Assembly (NCBI GenBank): GCA_031002005.1
Contig: CM061921.1
Location: 141,951,283-142,015,282, forward strand
Source of the DNA: Vandiemenella viatica
Taxonomy: Eukaryota > Arthropoda > Insecta > Orthoptera > Morabidae
Direction: 5' to 3'
Length of the DNA: 64,000 nt
This document shows positions 44,663 to 56,765 of this stretch, piece after piece. Every line of letters begins with the position of its first letter. Position 1 is the first letter of the stretch. Under the pieces are notes generated by a model. It searched no databases. It saw only the letters and a list, made by a program, of their open reading frames with translations, and was not told the origin of the DNA. A program made the translations under genes and the position numbers.

Positions 44663-44946
44663 CCGAACCCGGTTGGTGAGGGGTAACTCTCGGGTCTGGC
44701 GTTCGGGAGGACGTGGGTTCAAATCCCCATCGGCCATCCAGATTTTGGTTTTCCATGGTTTCCCGAAATCACTCCACGCGAATGTCAGGATAGTTCCTTC
44801 AAAATACCATGGCTAAATTCTTTCTAATTCCTTGCCCCTGTCCTACCCCGCCTCTAATGACTTCAATGTCGACAAATAGCAAAGCTATAAGGAACTACCC
44901 CGCCTTTAATGACTTCAATGTCGACAAATAGCAAAGCTATAAGGAA
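44663..44946 (+). repeat. SINE family A with duplicated tail
   Basis: Complete copy whose last 52 bp occur twice in tandem (44843-44894 and 44895-44946), differing by one base. Confidence 0.85.
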
Positions 44947-45234
44947 AAAAATATGAAACTCAGTAAGCATAAAGAATTTCTTCTAGGAACTGGATCGTCA
45001 ACGAATTACTTGGAATTAGTAACGAATATATATCATTTGGACCATCTGGCCTCTACTAAATACAGTAAACTAAAAATTGGGCTACTTTCGAACAATGGTT
45101 TGATTGTAAACCTTTCGGTATGTAGAATGTCGTAATGTGACAACAGATGAAGTACTGCATCCCGCAATCTGCCGCAACCGATTTTACAACTTGTGCTCCG
45201 AAATAGGCTGAAAAAATTTATATTGGCAATATTT

Positions 45235-45690
45235 TAACTAATTGCGATGGAGCTTATACCCCGGTAGCAGTTTCCCTACATATCGGCTTATATGCTGCGT
45301 TCATATTAACTTTAAACTCTTTAACTGTTCACCACCAACATTAACTTATTCCACTCTGTTAACAACACACCGTGATGCTTGAAATCAAGTGCTAATTTAT
45401 GGTCACAATTCTCTCTTCAGTTCCATTAACTATTCCTAATTCTTCTCCCTATATTGATCTAGGCTTCATCACCAACGTGTATACATACCAACTTTCTTTA
45501 TCTCCTTCTTGTCTTCCAATAGCTCCCAACCCATTTCGTTTATTATGTTCTACAGTAATTTCAATGGACAAATCTAACAATGTGCCATCCTTTGTACCCC
45601 CTCCCACTTTTGATACCCATAATGTATATCCCATAGAAGTGGAGACACTATGGCATACATTCAAAATGGCGGTCGTGATTAATTGCTCCT
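45235..45690 (-). pseudogene. CR1-like LINE 3' end, decayed
   Basis: Nucleotide-level relative of 40175-40690 (TTGCGATGGAGCTTATACCC, AATCAAGTGCTAATTTATGGT, TGTCTTCCAATAGCTCCCA, TTTGTACCCCCTCCCA). No usable frame remains. Confidence 0.6.
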
Positions 45691-45699
45691 TGTGGAGGT

Positions 45700-46730
45700 G
45701 CTGACAGGTGATTATCCCGTTGCTGATTGATTTATTGCACCTGGCCGCCGAACCACCTGCGTCGCCAAACCCCTCTCCCTGCTTGGCTGTGGTTCACATT
45801 ACGCGGAGGTCCGTGGGATTCGGTTGGAGTTGCTGCAGGCGGGGGTTACCAGACCTTGCGCTCATCAGCCCCCCCCCCCAAAACTACCCCAGAATATCCA
45901 CTGCCAAGCTCATCCCATCGACAGGAGAGTGATCATGGAAGCCCACCTCCCCCCCCCCTTCCGGGGAGGTCGGACTACCCGGAAAGAGAAGAGTCTATAT
46001 TCACCACAAGGTTTCCACGGGAAACCACTAGGAGGTGATATGTAAACGTAAGTTTTCCCGGCGAATTTGATGCGGCCGTTTCAGTCGATCGTATATGAAC
46101 GAATTTTCGGCGGTGTAACGTGCCATCATCTTTAGGTTGCGTCCGCTGGTCGGCGTGAGGAGCGCAGTCCAGGACGCGACTGCTGGTCCGCACAGCACAG
46201 CACAGCGTCATCTGGCTAGCATCTGCTACTGTGATGATACAGCTCCAGGAATCTCCCTTCTGCTGCTGTCGGATTTTTGGTTTGCTGGACTTGGTTTTTG
46301 TAATGTCATGTCTTGTACAATTGTCAGACTGGTTTGGCAAACCCGTCAGTCTTTCAAAAGCCAGGGCACCTACATAATTTTGTATAATCCTAATACTAAT
46401 AATCAAGATATTCTAAGACTAATTTATGTAAATTTGAGTTAGAACACTTTTGCTAATACTATTGGAGGGAATATTTACATGAGGATATTTACATGGGACC
46501 TAATAACCTATTGGAGGATGTTTAGTAAGTTTTAATTGTTACACGGGAACCTATAGTTAATAAATTGCACTACTTAGCTTAATGGAGGGTCTGTTTTGTA
46601 ATCATTCAGAACCTACACATAACTGTAGAGGGGCCTATTTACACTAAGGGTGGTCTTGGGGTAAAGAAGGTTGGGGGAGTGGGTAAATATTATATTGCAT
46701 TGTCAATGTAAGTTTCGGACGTTTGATGTC
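45700..46730. other. Unassigned sequence
   Basis: GC-rich at 45740-46270. A minus-strand 143-aa frame (45975-46406) is open but unrecognised. A CTAAAGATGATGGC ... GCCGAAAA hairpin near 46107-46140 (minus) is a distant relative of hammerhead cores. Confidence 0.35.
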
Positions 46731-46732
46731 AC

Positions 46733-46815
46733 CAGGGCCGGATTAAGACAGCGCGGGGCCCGTAGCAAATGCGAAGAAGAGGCCCTTCATTTTTGCCGTC
46801 CGGGTGACAATTGTA
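46733..46815 (+). mobile_element. hAT-like terminal remnant
   Basis: CAGGGCCGGATTAAGAC at 46733 resembles a common hAT terminus. The partner end is not found. Confidence 0.35.
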
Positions 46816-46879
46816 CGCATCTCCTAGGACTCGTCTCCTATCTCAGATATAAGATCATATTTGGATACAGAGCATCTTT

Positions 46880-47140
46880 GGTAAAATATTTATGATTTTA
46901 GTTTTATTGTATCTGCCAATGTTGGAAAGCAGAGTGCTCTTCTAACTTCTCTGTTATTTAGATATCTGGGAGCATCCAAGATAATGCGCAGCGCTCTGTT
47001 TTCCAGTGCTTGCATATTTTTTTTTTTTGACTTGACAGTCGGCCACCGTGCTCCATATTTCCGACCCGTAGAGGAAAGCGGGTTGGATAATCGCACGGTA
47101 AAGGAGGATCTTTGTCGCCGTGGATTGGCGGTCACCTCGG
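46880..47140 (-). pseudogene. Jockey-like LINE ORF2 C-terminal fragment
   Basis: The minus strand encodes QALENRALRIILDAPRYLN and REVRRALCFPTLADTIK, matching the ...LQ.xxNRxLRxIxxAPWYVxN..IxxDLxIPTVxEEI block after the RT domain in Jockey-clade ORF2. A preceding ILLYRAIIQPAFLYGSEIW-type segment lies in another frame, so a frameshift intervenes. Confidence 0.65.
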
Positions 47141-47179
47141 TCCGGCGGCGTCGGTATTTAGACCCTCCACTCCCGCCGC

Positions 47180-48010
47180 GGCGCTCCGATAGCGGTGGAG
47201 GGGGGGGGGGTGGCATGCTCCAGTCTGTATGCCCCCTCCGTCGCTCACTGTGCCTTGGCTATGGTGTTTGCGGAGCCACTTCAGTGCTGGGTTCCAAGCT
47301 TGGCTTAGTTGGAACCCGTTAGGGGGCGTTCATTAATTACGTGAGGTGTTTTTCAGGAATTCCGGACCCCCCCCCCCTTCTCTGGTGAGAGATTTGGTCG
47401 GAACCGTCCCCCCCATCCCCCCTGTGGTGAGATTTGGTCGGACCCCCATATAAAATGACGAGAAATTTTTACGGAGACACCCCTCCCCCCCTAAGAATGA
47501 CCTCGCTTGCTCCCAAGGGTGATTAAACCCCCACCCCCTGAAGTCGGTTTTCACCCCCCTAAAATCGAATTTCGGGTCTTTTTTTTTTTTAGCTCTACCA
47601 TTCTACAAGACTTTGAAAACCTCACGTGAGATTTCCGTTGAGCCCCCCTCCACCTTCGCGAGGTTTCGTGAGATTTCGCCGGACACCCCCCCCCTTATTT
47701 CACCTCACGTAATTAATGGACGCCCCCTTATCTTTGTTTATGAGGTTACTCCGTAGCCGGATCTCAATGGCTTCCTTGTATATATAATCCCAGAAGTGAG
47801 ATGTGTTTCTCAGAACTTCGGTGTCCTCATATTTAATAGTATGCCGTGTCTCTAGACAATGTTCGGCAACTGTGGATTTTGACGGCTGCTGTAGCTCGGT
47901 ATGGCGTTTATGTTCTCTGCACCATTCTTCGATCGTGCGAATGGTCTGCCCGACTTATGCTTTTCCGCATTCACTCGGTATGTGATATACGCCAGGTTTC
48001 CTAAGTCCCA
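47180..48010 (-). pseudogene. Penelope-like element GIY-YIG region, interrupted by a MITE
   Basis: Minus strand: GVYHIPSECGKA, a stop codon at 47955-47957 where the YIG tyrosine belongs, then VGQTIRTIEEWCREHKRH, SKSTVAEHCLE and FWDYIYKEAIEIRLRSNL. This is the PLE GIY-YIG endonuclease and its C-terminal tail. After INKD the element is split by a 406-bp MITE (47322-47727) and resumes NGFQLSQAWNPALKWL. Removing the MITE and one TTA rejoins the frame. RT is absent. The nonsense change at a catalytic tyrosine makes this copy inactive. Confidence 0.8.
47322..47727. mobile_element. Harbinger-like MITE 2 (406 bp) inside a PLE
   Basis: Ends GGGGGCGTTCATTAATTACG / CGTAATTAATGGACGCCCCC. TTA at 47319-47321 and 47728-47730. 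Contains T11-AGCTCTAC at about 47580-47598. Confidence 0.85.
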
Positions 48011-48199
48011 GATCATCTTTAACCGAGCCAAGTAGTGCTAGGAGATGACCTTAGCCGATTGACCTCCGCAGAGTGCACCGAAAGTACGCTAAGCACAAGT
48101 ACACAGGATCCAGCTAATCTAGCCGTGCACTACTAAGCCCTGTTTGCGCAGGATTCTAATCCATCTCTGTATTTCTTCCTTTCTTGGACTTGTTATTAT

Positions 48200-48600
48200 A
48201 GGCTGGCTGCTTCATCTTCTTCGACTGCCGTCTCGTATGCATACAGAGCGCAGAAAAATTTTCCTGCGTCAGCAGCAGCTCTGTCTCAGGTGTCTAGGTG
48301 AATTTTTACGACTTCTTGAGGTCGTATGTCGTCGTAATGGCGGCAGTACTTTATGATGCATTCTGCTTCCTCAAACAGGCTACAGTCGCAAGTTCCGATC
48401 TTCTTCCAGGCCACGGGTTTGTAGTATCCCTCTCAGCTTGTGGCCTGTAATAAGGCAATTCATGAGATATGAGAGGTCCACGCTTCTTCTCCAGTCGATA
48501 CTCCAGGATATCGTGTCTGAGATCCACTTGTATGTTTCCCTTCTGTGCATCTACTGTCCTATCTGCTTAGCCAGTCGTCATGTAGTTTCTGTAGAAGTGT
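48200..48600 (-). pseudogene. LINE ORF2 tail (zinc-ribbon-like C-terminus)
   Basis: Minus-strand frames read WISDTISWSIDW, YLMNCLITGHKLRGILQTRGL and, after a frameshift, SLFEEAECIIKYCRHYDDIR. The TGH...L...GL...C...E...HII..C..Y...R pattern is the C-terminal landmark of Jockey/R1-type ORF2 proteins. Several stops. Confidence 0.6.
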
Positions 48601-48719
48601 TGTCTTCTCCGACCGAAATCTCTTCCTGTTGTTTACAACCTGACTTTCAGTGTGGGGCAAAGGAACCCTCACTTCGTCGGTGGCGACATGTTATTATTAA
48701 TGCCTCAAAGAGACGCACA

Positions 48720-49200
48720 CGAAATTTTAATTAATATAATAGATAAAATTGGATTAAACTATTATTGTAAACAAGATCGCATTAAATTATTAATATATAC
48801 GAATAACAGTTATCAATATAAAAATTAATGTTACAGTTATGGAACTGTTGGAGCACATGTTCGATTCTTATAAAGGTATCTGTTTCATATATCCTAATCG
48901 TTGTAGTTAGGCAATCCCATAATCTCACGTATTACATACGTCCAGTATTTCCTTCTAACGGATCACAGCTCGCTCTTCCTCAGTCTATAGGTGGCCAGCA
49001 GAAGGTAATGATGTAATATACTCCCAAATCATTCAGGAACCCATCGTTCACTTTCGTTTGAATGCAGAATCAGTTGAGTATATAACGTTCACTCCAGCGC
49101 CGACGTAATGCTTCACGTTACTGTAAATATCGTAAACAAGGTTTAGCTGAATAACACCGAGCATATATGCTGACTCGTTAATACTTGAGACTGTACACAG
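48720..49200. other. Unassigned sequence
   Basis: 49026-49060 shares GAACGATGGGTTCCTGAATG (minus) with a direct-repeat pair near 52.8 and 53.1 kb. Nothing else recognised. Confidence 0.35.
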
Positions 49201-49203
49201 GTA

Positions 49204-49262
49204 ACATCTTCCGTCCGGCCATCCAGGTTTTGATTTCCCTAATTCACTCCACGCGAATGTCA
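49204..49262 (+). repeat. SINE family A fragment
   Basis: CGTCCGGCCATCCAGGTTTTG ... CACTCCACGCGAATG. Confidence 0.6.
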
Positions 49263-51047
49263 TTTTTTATTTTTAGAACATCGGATCAAAATTCTCTAAG
49301 AGATTGAACTCAATTACGCGTAACACCCAAGGATAAGAACAATCCAAATTATCGCACCCGACGCAAAGAAACTACCGATTGCATAAAAACTTAACGAATT
49401 CGTGTGGCTGCCTTCTCCCAGACAAAAGACTGTTGTCTGCATGCGATATTCAAGGCATTATGAAAATGGAGCGCTAGTTCTCTTCCCAGCACACATTATG
49501 TTGCTGCGTTTATACCTCTAGCACATTTACTAATATTCCTCATAACAATTCATTACACTTACTGTATGTTCTATTAATGCTATAGTTGTTTCTTGTACCA
49601 GGCCTTTTCAGGAAGGAAAGGGGGGAGGGAGACACTTACTGAGGTGATTAAAACAGCTTAGTAATTCATCTATCGCGATGGCACACTTAAAATTTTTTTT
49701 AATGGTTTCCATTATGAAACACAGTTTGACATATAACGTTTGTGATTAAGGTTAAGACCATGAAGTGACTGAGAGTGTCTGGTCAAAATCGAATAGATTG
49801 TTTCATTGCTAACATTAGACCACTGCTTGATCATACGATTCAAGGAACTGTGACCAAACGTATTATTGTTCATGAAGTGCCATTCACAAATCGTTATATA
49901 CATTCACAATATGGAAAAAATATCGAACCCTCTAGCGTCCTATCCTACACGGAGCTTCCCTATGAATTGTAGCATTTTACACCATCTCATAGACAATGTA
50001 ACTGCTTGTAAGGCAAAACTTAAAAAAAAAAAAAAAAAAAATAACTCATTCCTTAATACAGTGGCATCAGCTTCTTTCTAGCTCTCAGATTTTTCCATAC
50101 TAAATTAAAGTTGTGTTATAAAATCTTTTAAACATATTTCTTATGACTGCACCCAGTTCTCTTCTAGGTGAGAGAACTCACTTCTGATAAGTTGGCATCT
50201 TGCAGATATTAGTACTTACCTTCTATACACGTACAGAAGACATTCAACCGAAAACTTTTCTGCTCGCTGCAAATTTTTCTTACCGCATATCGACATAGAA
50301 CGTAATTTTCCTCCTTACTAATCTACTTAGATGTAATATTGTTCATCATGTTAATTATCCCGATCCTGCGAATCATCGTCTCACTATATTGCAGTACACT
50401 GGTAATCGTGAGTCCCATAAACAGATATAAAAAGTGTGTTAGCTACAGCCTCTCTAGATTATCTGTATGACGCAACGTCATGATGTAAAAAGCCGACGTT
50501 ACGGCCGGCATGCTACCACCTTCTTCCAGGGCAGAACCCAACTAATCTAGAATCTGTGACTGGTCGTTGATGCATCCTCAATGCTATACAGTGCCGTCTG
50601 CTGAAAGAGTTTAGTTAGCCATCCATCTCAGACACCAAATTCCACAAAAGATTGTGTCAGCGGTTTCCCAAATACAGCCTACCTTTGAAATTTTAGGTTT
50701 CATTTAAACAAACTAAACATTATTCCATGGTTACTAGGTATGTACAGGCAGGAAATTTTAGTTAGTGATCAGAATCTTTCGTGAAAGATAACACAAAACT
50801 GTCGACTAGATAAGCGAATGTCATGGGTCCTAATACAAAGTTCGACATTTCCTGAGAACTGCAGCCGATGACTTTTTATTTATACCAGAGATGCTAAAGA
50901 GATAGTTCTGATCCAAGCAATATTTGTGATTATTTCCACGAAGCTACACTCGGATGAGACTCAGAAGCAGTGAAGGGCATGACGGACACTGGTAATGCAC
51001 GGCTTACCCTTCGAAACCCAGTGCGGTAAAGAATATCTAAGAGTTTA
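49263..51047. other. Unassigned sequence
   Basis: Contains an A19 run near 50023. No gene or transposon recognised. Confidence 0.4.
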
Positions 51048-51224
51048 GGGGGCGTCCATTAATTACGTGTGGTGAAATTGTGGGGGGGGGGTGAAATCTC
51101 ACGAAACCTCACCAAGGGGGAGAGGGTGATCAACGGAAATCTCACGTGAGGTTTTTAAATTCTTGTAGAATGGTAGAGCTTAAAAAAAAAAGGAAACAAC
51201 CTCACGTAATTAACGGACGCCCCC
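51048..51224. mobile_element. Harbinger-like MITE 3 (177 bp, internally deleted)
   Basis: Ends GGGGGCGTCCATTAATTACG / CGTAATTAACGGACGCCCCC. Left flank TTA, right flank AGA, so the duplication is not preserved. Carries GTAGAGCT-TA10 at 51173. Confidence 0.75.
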
Positions 51225-53194
51225 AGAAGTTAAAGATGATTACAGACGCAGGTACTGCGCCTTACCTTCCTCACCCACACAGTGGACTGCACTTCTATTC
51301 TAGTGTCAAGACTGTTGCAGGATATGTGGAACTCTACTCTAGGGTGTCAACGACCTGTCGAAGAGCTTTTGAGTAGAGTAGTAGGGTATGGATAAGTGAT
51401 ACGATGTAAAATACGTGGATTGGTTTTTAGAAGATTTTTCATAACAATTTACCCAAATCAATAAATTCAGTTTTTGGCGCAACACTTGCAAATTTCAAAA
51501 ACAGATTATCGTAACACGTATTCGTATGAACCTGAAAAGAGACTGTGGCAATCAGTCTTTGATGTGACCAGCAACCAGTCAAATCCACTGATCGATGTAA
51601 GCAGATTGTGCAAAATTTGTTAAATGTTTCAGATATTGTAGAAATTCTGACGTTTTTTGATTAGAGTAAAAACGTTAAATCTGGTAAATGCTGAAAAAAT
51701 TGTATTTTTTCTAAAATTTGTTGAAAAATAGGCTAAATGGTACAAATTTTGTAAATTTTAGCAAGTAGAAATGTCGGCGCGACAGTTATGTGATAGACAT
51801 CATTGTACGTAATCCATGTATTGATAGGTTTCAATTCAAGTACTGTAAAATGTCAGTGTCTGTAATATGTTAGGGTATTTGTTCTGTGTAGCACTTTTCT
51901 ATAGATCGCAACAATCCCCCCCTCCCCCCCCCTAGTCAGTACGTTGTGAGGCCAACGTACCCTTACAGCTAACCAGATTTAACCCTCCCCAACTTTCACT
52001 GAGGTTTATCTGCACAACACACTACACGCAAGTCAAAATACAAAACGAAGTCTCAGAAAAAAGTTTGTTAGTGCGGGATTCGAATCCACCCATCCATCTC
52101 ATGAACCAGCACTTAAATCTAGAGCCTTAACCACTCTGTCAACCTGAGTATTGGTGGTTGTCTGTCAGATGGGGACATTAAACTTAATGGATCTCTTTGA
52201 GCCTTTCAGAAGTGTAAGTGTTGATTGAACAGCCACCGATGATTGTAGTCCACATTAACGAGTTAAAGCGTGTAGGGACTGAAGATATCATCATGGTATA
52301 CGTTATTTGACCTAACAAAAACTGCAAGATGGTTGCAATGGTATGGCGATACGAACTATATGGGTTCGAGCATGCAAAGGTGCCGAACTTGCCGTATGCC
52401 ACTAGCTTTCATAGTTTCATACGCACTGAGGTTTGCCATAGTCCAGTGAAAAAACAAACTCCACTGCTCAATGTAGGCAGATTGTACAAAAAGCCAGTAA
52501 ATGTTGCATATTTGGAAAAATTCTGATTTTTTGTAAATTAGTGCCAAATTGACGTAAGTAGTTTCAAACTATGGCATACAATTCCACTATCAGTGCAGTA
52601 GCATATTTGGTTTCCGGAACACTCCCACCATTTGCTGTTATAGTTCTCATCTCTGCCACTTTGGAGGCCACTTGCACGGACGAAACCCTATCCGTGTGCA
52701 GTGGTGCTCGGCGTTATTCTTCTAAATTAATTCTGAGACACATAGAGTACCATTATGTATTATGTGGGTACTTGAGTGAAATTTGTGCTCAAGTGATTCG
52801 CCATTCAACATGAAGCGAACGCTGGGTTCCTGAATGATTTGAAACTGAACGCACCTTTTATTCCGCATGCTCCTCTCATGTTGTGTAATGCTTGATTGAA
52901 TTCAATCGCTACCTAATAATGAAAAATTGCATTCGCATGGACTGATTTCGGGAAACCCAAAACTGAATATCTGGACCGAAGATCGAGCCCGTGTAGTCCA
53001 GAATGACAGGCCCGAGCATTAACGACTAAACAAATACGCTCGGTTTTATTCTACTAAACTGCGTCTATGACATGCCGAGTACAGGTTTCTGAGTGACATT
53101 TATGTACTCAAGTGATTCACCATTCAACTGGAGGTGAACGCTGGATTCCTGAACGAATTGTAAGCCAAGCATATCGTTGTTTTATACCGGTCAA
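51225..53194. other. Unassigned sequence with a direct-repeat pair
   Basis: 52749-52850 and 53077-53160 are about 100-bp direct repeats (ACTCAAGTGATTCRCCATTCAAC...GAACGCTGGRTTCCTGAA). No gene recognised. Confidence 0.4.
52930..53044 (-). repeat. SINE family A, strongly diverged
   Basis: TTCGCATGGACTGATTTCGGGAAACCC and a terminal CGCTCGGT remain. Lies between the direct repeats at 52.8 and 53.1 kb. Confidence 0.5.
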
Positions 53195-53461
53195 CAGGGG
53201 CGGTTCCAGGGGGGGGGGCTAGGGGGCTGAAGCCCCCCCAAAAGTATCTAGGTCCATTCTCCGACATTGTAATTTTGGAGACTTTTTTTTTAGCTCTACG
53301 GATTTGAGGCCCGAGGAGACTATAAATACTACCTTTTGCCCGACTCAAGCCTCCCCCAAAGCCAAACTCCACTAAAGGCAAGCCCCCTCCCCCCAACCAA
53401 AATCCACTGAAGCCAAGCCCCCGCTCAAACCAAAGTCCACAAAATCCTGGATCCGCCCCTG
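53195..53461. mobile_element. hAT-type MITE (CAGGGGCGGATCC family), copy 2 (267 bp)
   Basis: CAGGGGCGGTTCCAGG ... CCTGGATCCGCCCCTG. Flanks CCGGTCAA and CCGGCCAC match at 6 of 8 positions, fitting an aged 8-bp hAT duplication. Contains T9-AGCTCTAC at 53283-53299. Confidence 0.8.
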
Positions 53462-53497
53462 CCGGCCACCGCTTGACTGTGGAAGTGGGTACTGTTA

Positions 53498-53870
53498 GGG
53501 GGCATCCATAAATTACGTGAGGTGAAATAGGGGGGGGGGGGTCCGGGGAAATCTCACCAAGGGGGAGGGGGGGGTCTACGGAAATCTCACGTGAGATTTT
53601 GCGAAAAATTTGGGGACAGTAGAGCAAAAAAAAAAGAAGGTCTACAATTTGCGGCAAAGTCGATTTTAGGAGGGTATTTCGTCAAAAAAGTTAGGGTATG
53701 ACCTAAAAAAAAGTCTACAAAAGTTTCCAGGGCGATTTCTAGGGTTCTCACGGACCAGATCTCACCAGAGCGGGGGGGGGGGGGGTCCGGCCTATCTCAC
53801 GAAATCTCACCAGGGGGGAGGGGGGTCCAGAAATCAGGAAAAACACCTCACGTAATTTGTGGATGCCCCC
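53498..53870. mobile_element. Harbinger-like MITE 4 (373 bp)
   Basis: GGGGGCATCCATAAATTACG ... rc ends at 53870. TTA at 53495-53497 and 53871-53873. Its interior is the reverse complement of MITE 1, including GTAGAGC-A10 at 53619. Confidence 0.85.
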
Positions 53871-53873
53871 TTA

Positions 53874-56130
53874 TCCAATAGAAGAAAAGACTGGATACAT
53901 ACAACATGTGAGATTATGAGATTGGCTAGCTACAAACTGATATGGTATGAAGAATTGAACACGTGTCCCCACAGTTGCGTAGCTGTTACATTATTATCAT
54001 ATTGGTAACACTTATTCTGATGAACTAGAGTTTAATCCGAATTTAAGTATTGTATTAATTAAAAGTTGGTATACTGTTCCCGAGAAGGCAGGTGCCTCTC
54101 TCTGAGAGATTATTAACGACATGTTGTTATCTACCATGAAGGTTCATATGTCCCATTGTGAGTCACCGTTGGAGAGGGGGAGATGATTCGCAACGCTGAT
54201 GATCCGTCAGTTACGTGGGAGCAATCAATCAGGAGGCGCAGTATATACCTGTCAACACCTCCATTGGGAGCCATTAATCACGTGTGGGTTCGGGGACGCC
54301 GCCACTTGAGTGCATGCCATCGGGTTCCCACTACTTCCACTATTATCCCATCGTATTAACGCAAAGGCCATACCATAGCTTCATAAAAGAGTTCCCTTAT
54401 ACTATCACTTCATCATTACCCTCTCTAATAGATGCGCGACTTGGAAACATTTCCCTACCAGCTCCTGATCAACTGAATTTACTGTCATATGAGCCAAAAC
54501 ATTTACATTTATTCCTTCACCAGCAATTCCCTGTCTACCTTACCACCGTACGATACATTTTTCTGTCTCTATACCTAATAATCTGACTCGTTTTCGCATT
54601 TATCTTCATTATTGACCTACGTACGGGACTCGATATGGTGACTGGATTTTATTGCAGATCTGTCCCTCGACCACGTCTAATAAATTATGAGTTAAATTTT
54701 AAACGTGTTTGAATCAGTCGATATGACACTTCCACTCCTACCTCGTCCGGGCAGCAAATACTAGGGCGATACGGCGTTCACGTCTCATTAGTTTGATGAC
54801 CGATAACAAGAATCAAAATATTTTTATTCATCGTACTTTTGTTTTTCACATAAACATTTTAAAATTTTATTAGTAATCATGAACATACTTATATGGAGTT
54901 ACCATATGCCTAAAATTATTGTAAAGAATGAAATAACGGCAGAAGTGACCTGTGTCATCTATAAAAATTCGTGTCGAGAATATTTCCTCACGAAAGAGCA
55001 CAGTATTTTCCTACTATAGACATTTTTATATTTGTCTTAGTCGATAATTCAACGGTAATTACCATTCACTTCTACATTTGTCAAAAAAAGTCATAATGTA
55101 ACTGAAAGTACTGCAATATAAGTATTTTATTCAGTCTGTGCTGTAGAAATTAAATCCTGATACCGTTTCTAACATTTTTTCTGTCCCAAGACTGGTCTCT
55201 TCATCACCAAATATCGATTGCAACTTTCCTCCTTTAATACCCGCTTCTGATACTTTAAATTTTACCTTGCTGCACAATTATTCCATTCAGATTTTATTTC
55301 TATTTACAGGTTGACCAATCCCATATACCACAAAATCAGTCAAACATACGAGTATCGATATTTTTTTTTTTTTTTTAAATAAGGTTCTTCCATAAATTTA
55401 TCTCTGCATGCATCATTTATAGAGCAAGTATCATGTCGTTTTTACTTTCTCAATTAATTTTAATATCTTAATATGGCAGCGCATTTTAAATGATTCAATT
55501 TTTCTGTCTCCCACTTCCCCATTATTCAAAATCAACTGATTTTAGTGAATTCTTTCCTGATTCGTAGGTAAAGGTTTCATAATGAATGGTGGTTTTTATG
55601 AAAAGACTTTCCTCGACTACTCTGCTTTTGAAACAGTCCTTCCTTTTGCAATTGGTTACGATTTTACATCATAAGTAACATTTCTTTTGCTCCTTCTACT
55701 GCGCTGTTCTAATTTTTGTATTTAATGAATTGTTGTTGTTGCCATTTTGCTACACTTCATGATCTATTTCGTCCAGGTTCCCTTACCTTTATTTCGTTCA
55801 GTCTCTACATTTTATTCTTACTCTCTAAATGGGTAATTATTCATAATACGTGTAGTTAGAAGGCTGTGGCTGTACCGGGTATAGTCCATTGCGGTCCTGT
55901 TTGCATACAGCGACTTTAGGGAATTATGCCCTGTACAATTAACACCTTCTAATCACACGTATTTCGCATAATTACTCTCTAAAGAGCTTCTTCTGCCTCA
56001 TGGTTTGAGGCACATCCTAAAAAAAACACCTAGCCCCTTTTAAGATTTAAAAATGTTGTTTCCAAATCAGCAAATGATATAAATGTAACCTTATTATCTT
56101 CACTCATTCTTCTAGTTTCATATATAATAT
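53874..56130. other. Unassigned AT-rich sequence
   Basis: No gene or repeat recognised. Confidence 0.35.
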
Positions 56131-56134
56131 CTCT

Positions 56135-56350
56135 GTTGAGAGAGTGGTTAACGTAAGGAACTCGCATATTCGGAAGGACGAAGTTAGGGCCCCTGTGTGG
56201 GCATCCAGATTTCGGTTTTCCACTGTTTCCAGAAATCACTCCAGGCGAATAAACGTTATGACTGAATTCCATCGCCTTTCATGTCCCCAGTTCTCTTCTG
56301 GCCATAGCGACATCGACGTCGTCACGCCATTAAGACTTAATAAAAAAAAT
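56135..56350 (+). repeat. SINE family A, diverged
   Basis: GGGCATCCAGATTTCGGTTTTCC and ATCACTCCAGGCGAATA are kept. Head and tail are degenerate. Confidence 0.7.
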
Positions 56351-56525
56351 CAGTCATAAGTCAGAGTTGCTTTTCTTGCACTTTGTCTTTTCGTAAAGAA
56401 ATTAGATCTTCCAATTTAAATTCTGTTCGTCTGTGTCTTATTCTCTTGGAAGCGAAATCGCTTTTTGGAAAGAGTGATGACGGTGGATCAATGAAGACTA
56501 GTCGGTATTTCCGTTTTGTGGTGAC

Positions 56526-56765
56526 CTACCGAGAATGTTGAGTTAGCGGTAACGCTCTGGCCTCGCATTCGGGAGGACGCAGGTTCGAATTCCCGTCCGA
56601 GCATCCAGATTTGGGTTTTCCATGATTTCTCTAAATCACTCCAAGCGAATGCAGGGATGCTTCCTTTATAACACTATGGCCGAGTTACTTCCCGTTCCTC
56701 GACCTTCATCCTTTCCCGGTTCTAATGACCTCGACGAAGCGTAAAACCATAAGCAAAAAAAAATC
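56526..56765 (+). repeat. SINE family A
   Basis: Complete copy with head, AGGTTCGAATTCC box B, body and A-rich tail. Confidence 0.85.

Noticed and set aside
46107..46140. Hammerhead-like hairpin (CTAAAGATGATGGC ... GCCGAAAA, minus strand)
   Set aside because: The CUGA box is mutated to CUAA, extra bases separate it from the stem, and no stem I or III partners were found. At best a decayed relic.
47801..47985. Plus-strand 60-aa frame near the PLE fragment
   Set aside because: Antisense to the GIY-YIG coding sequence, which explains its codon bias.
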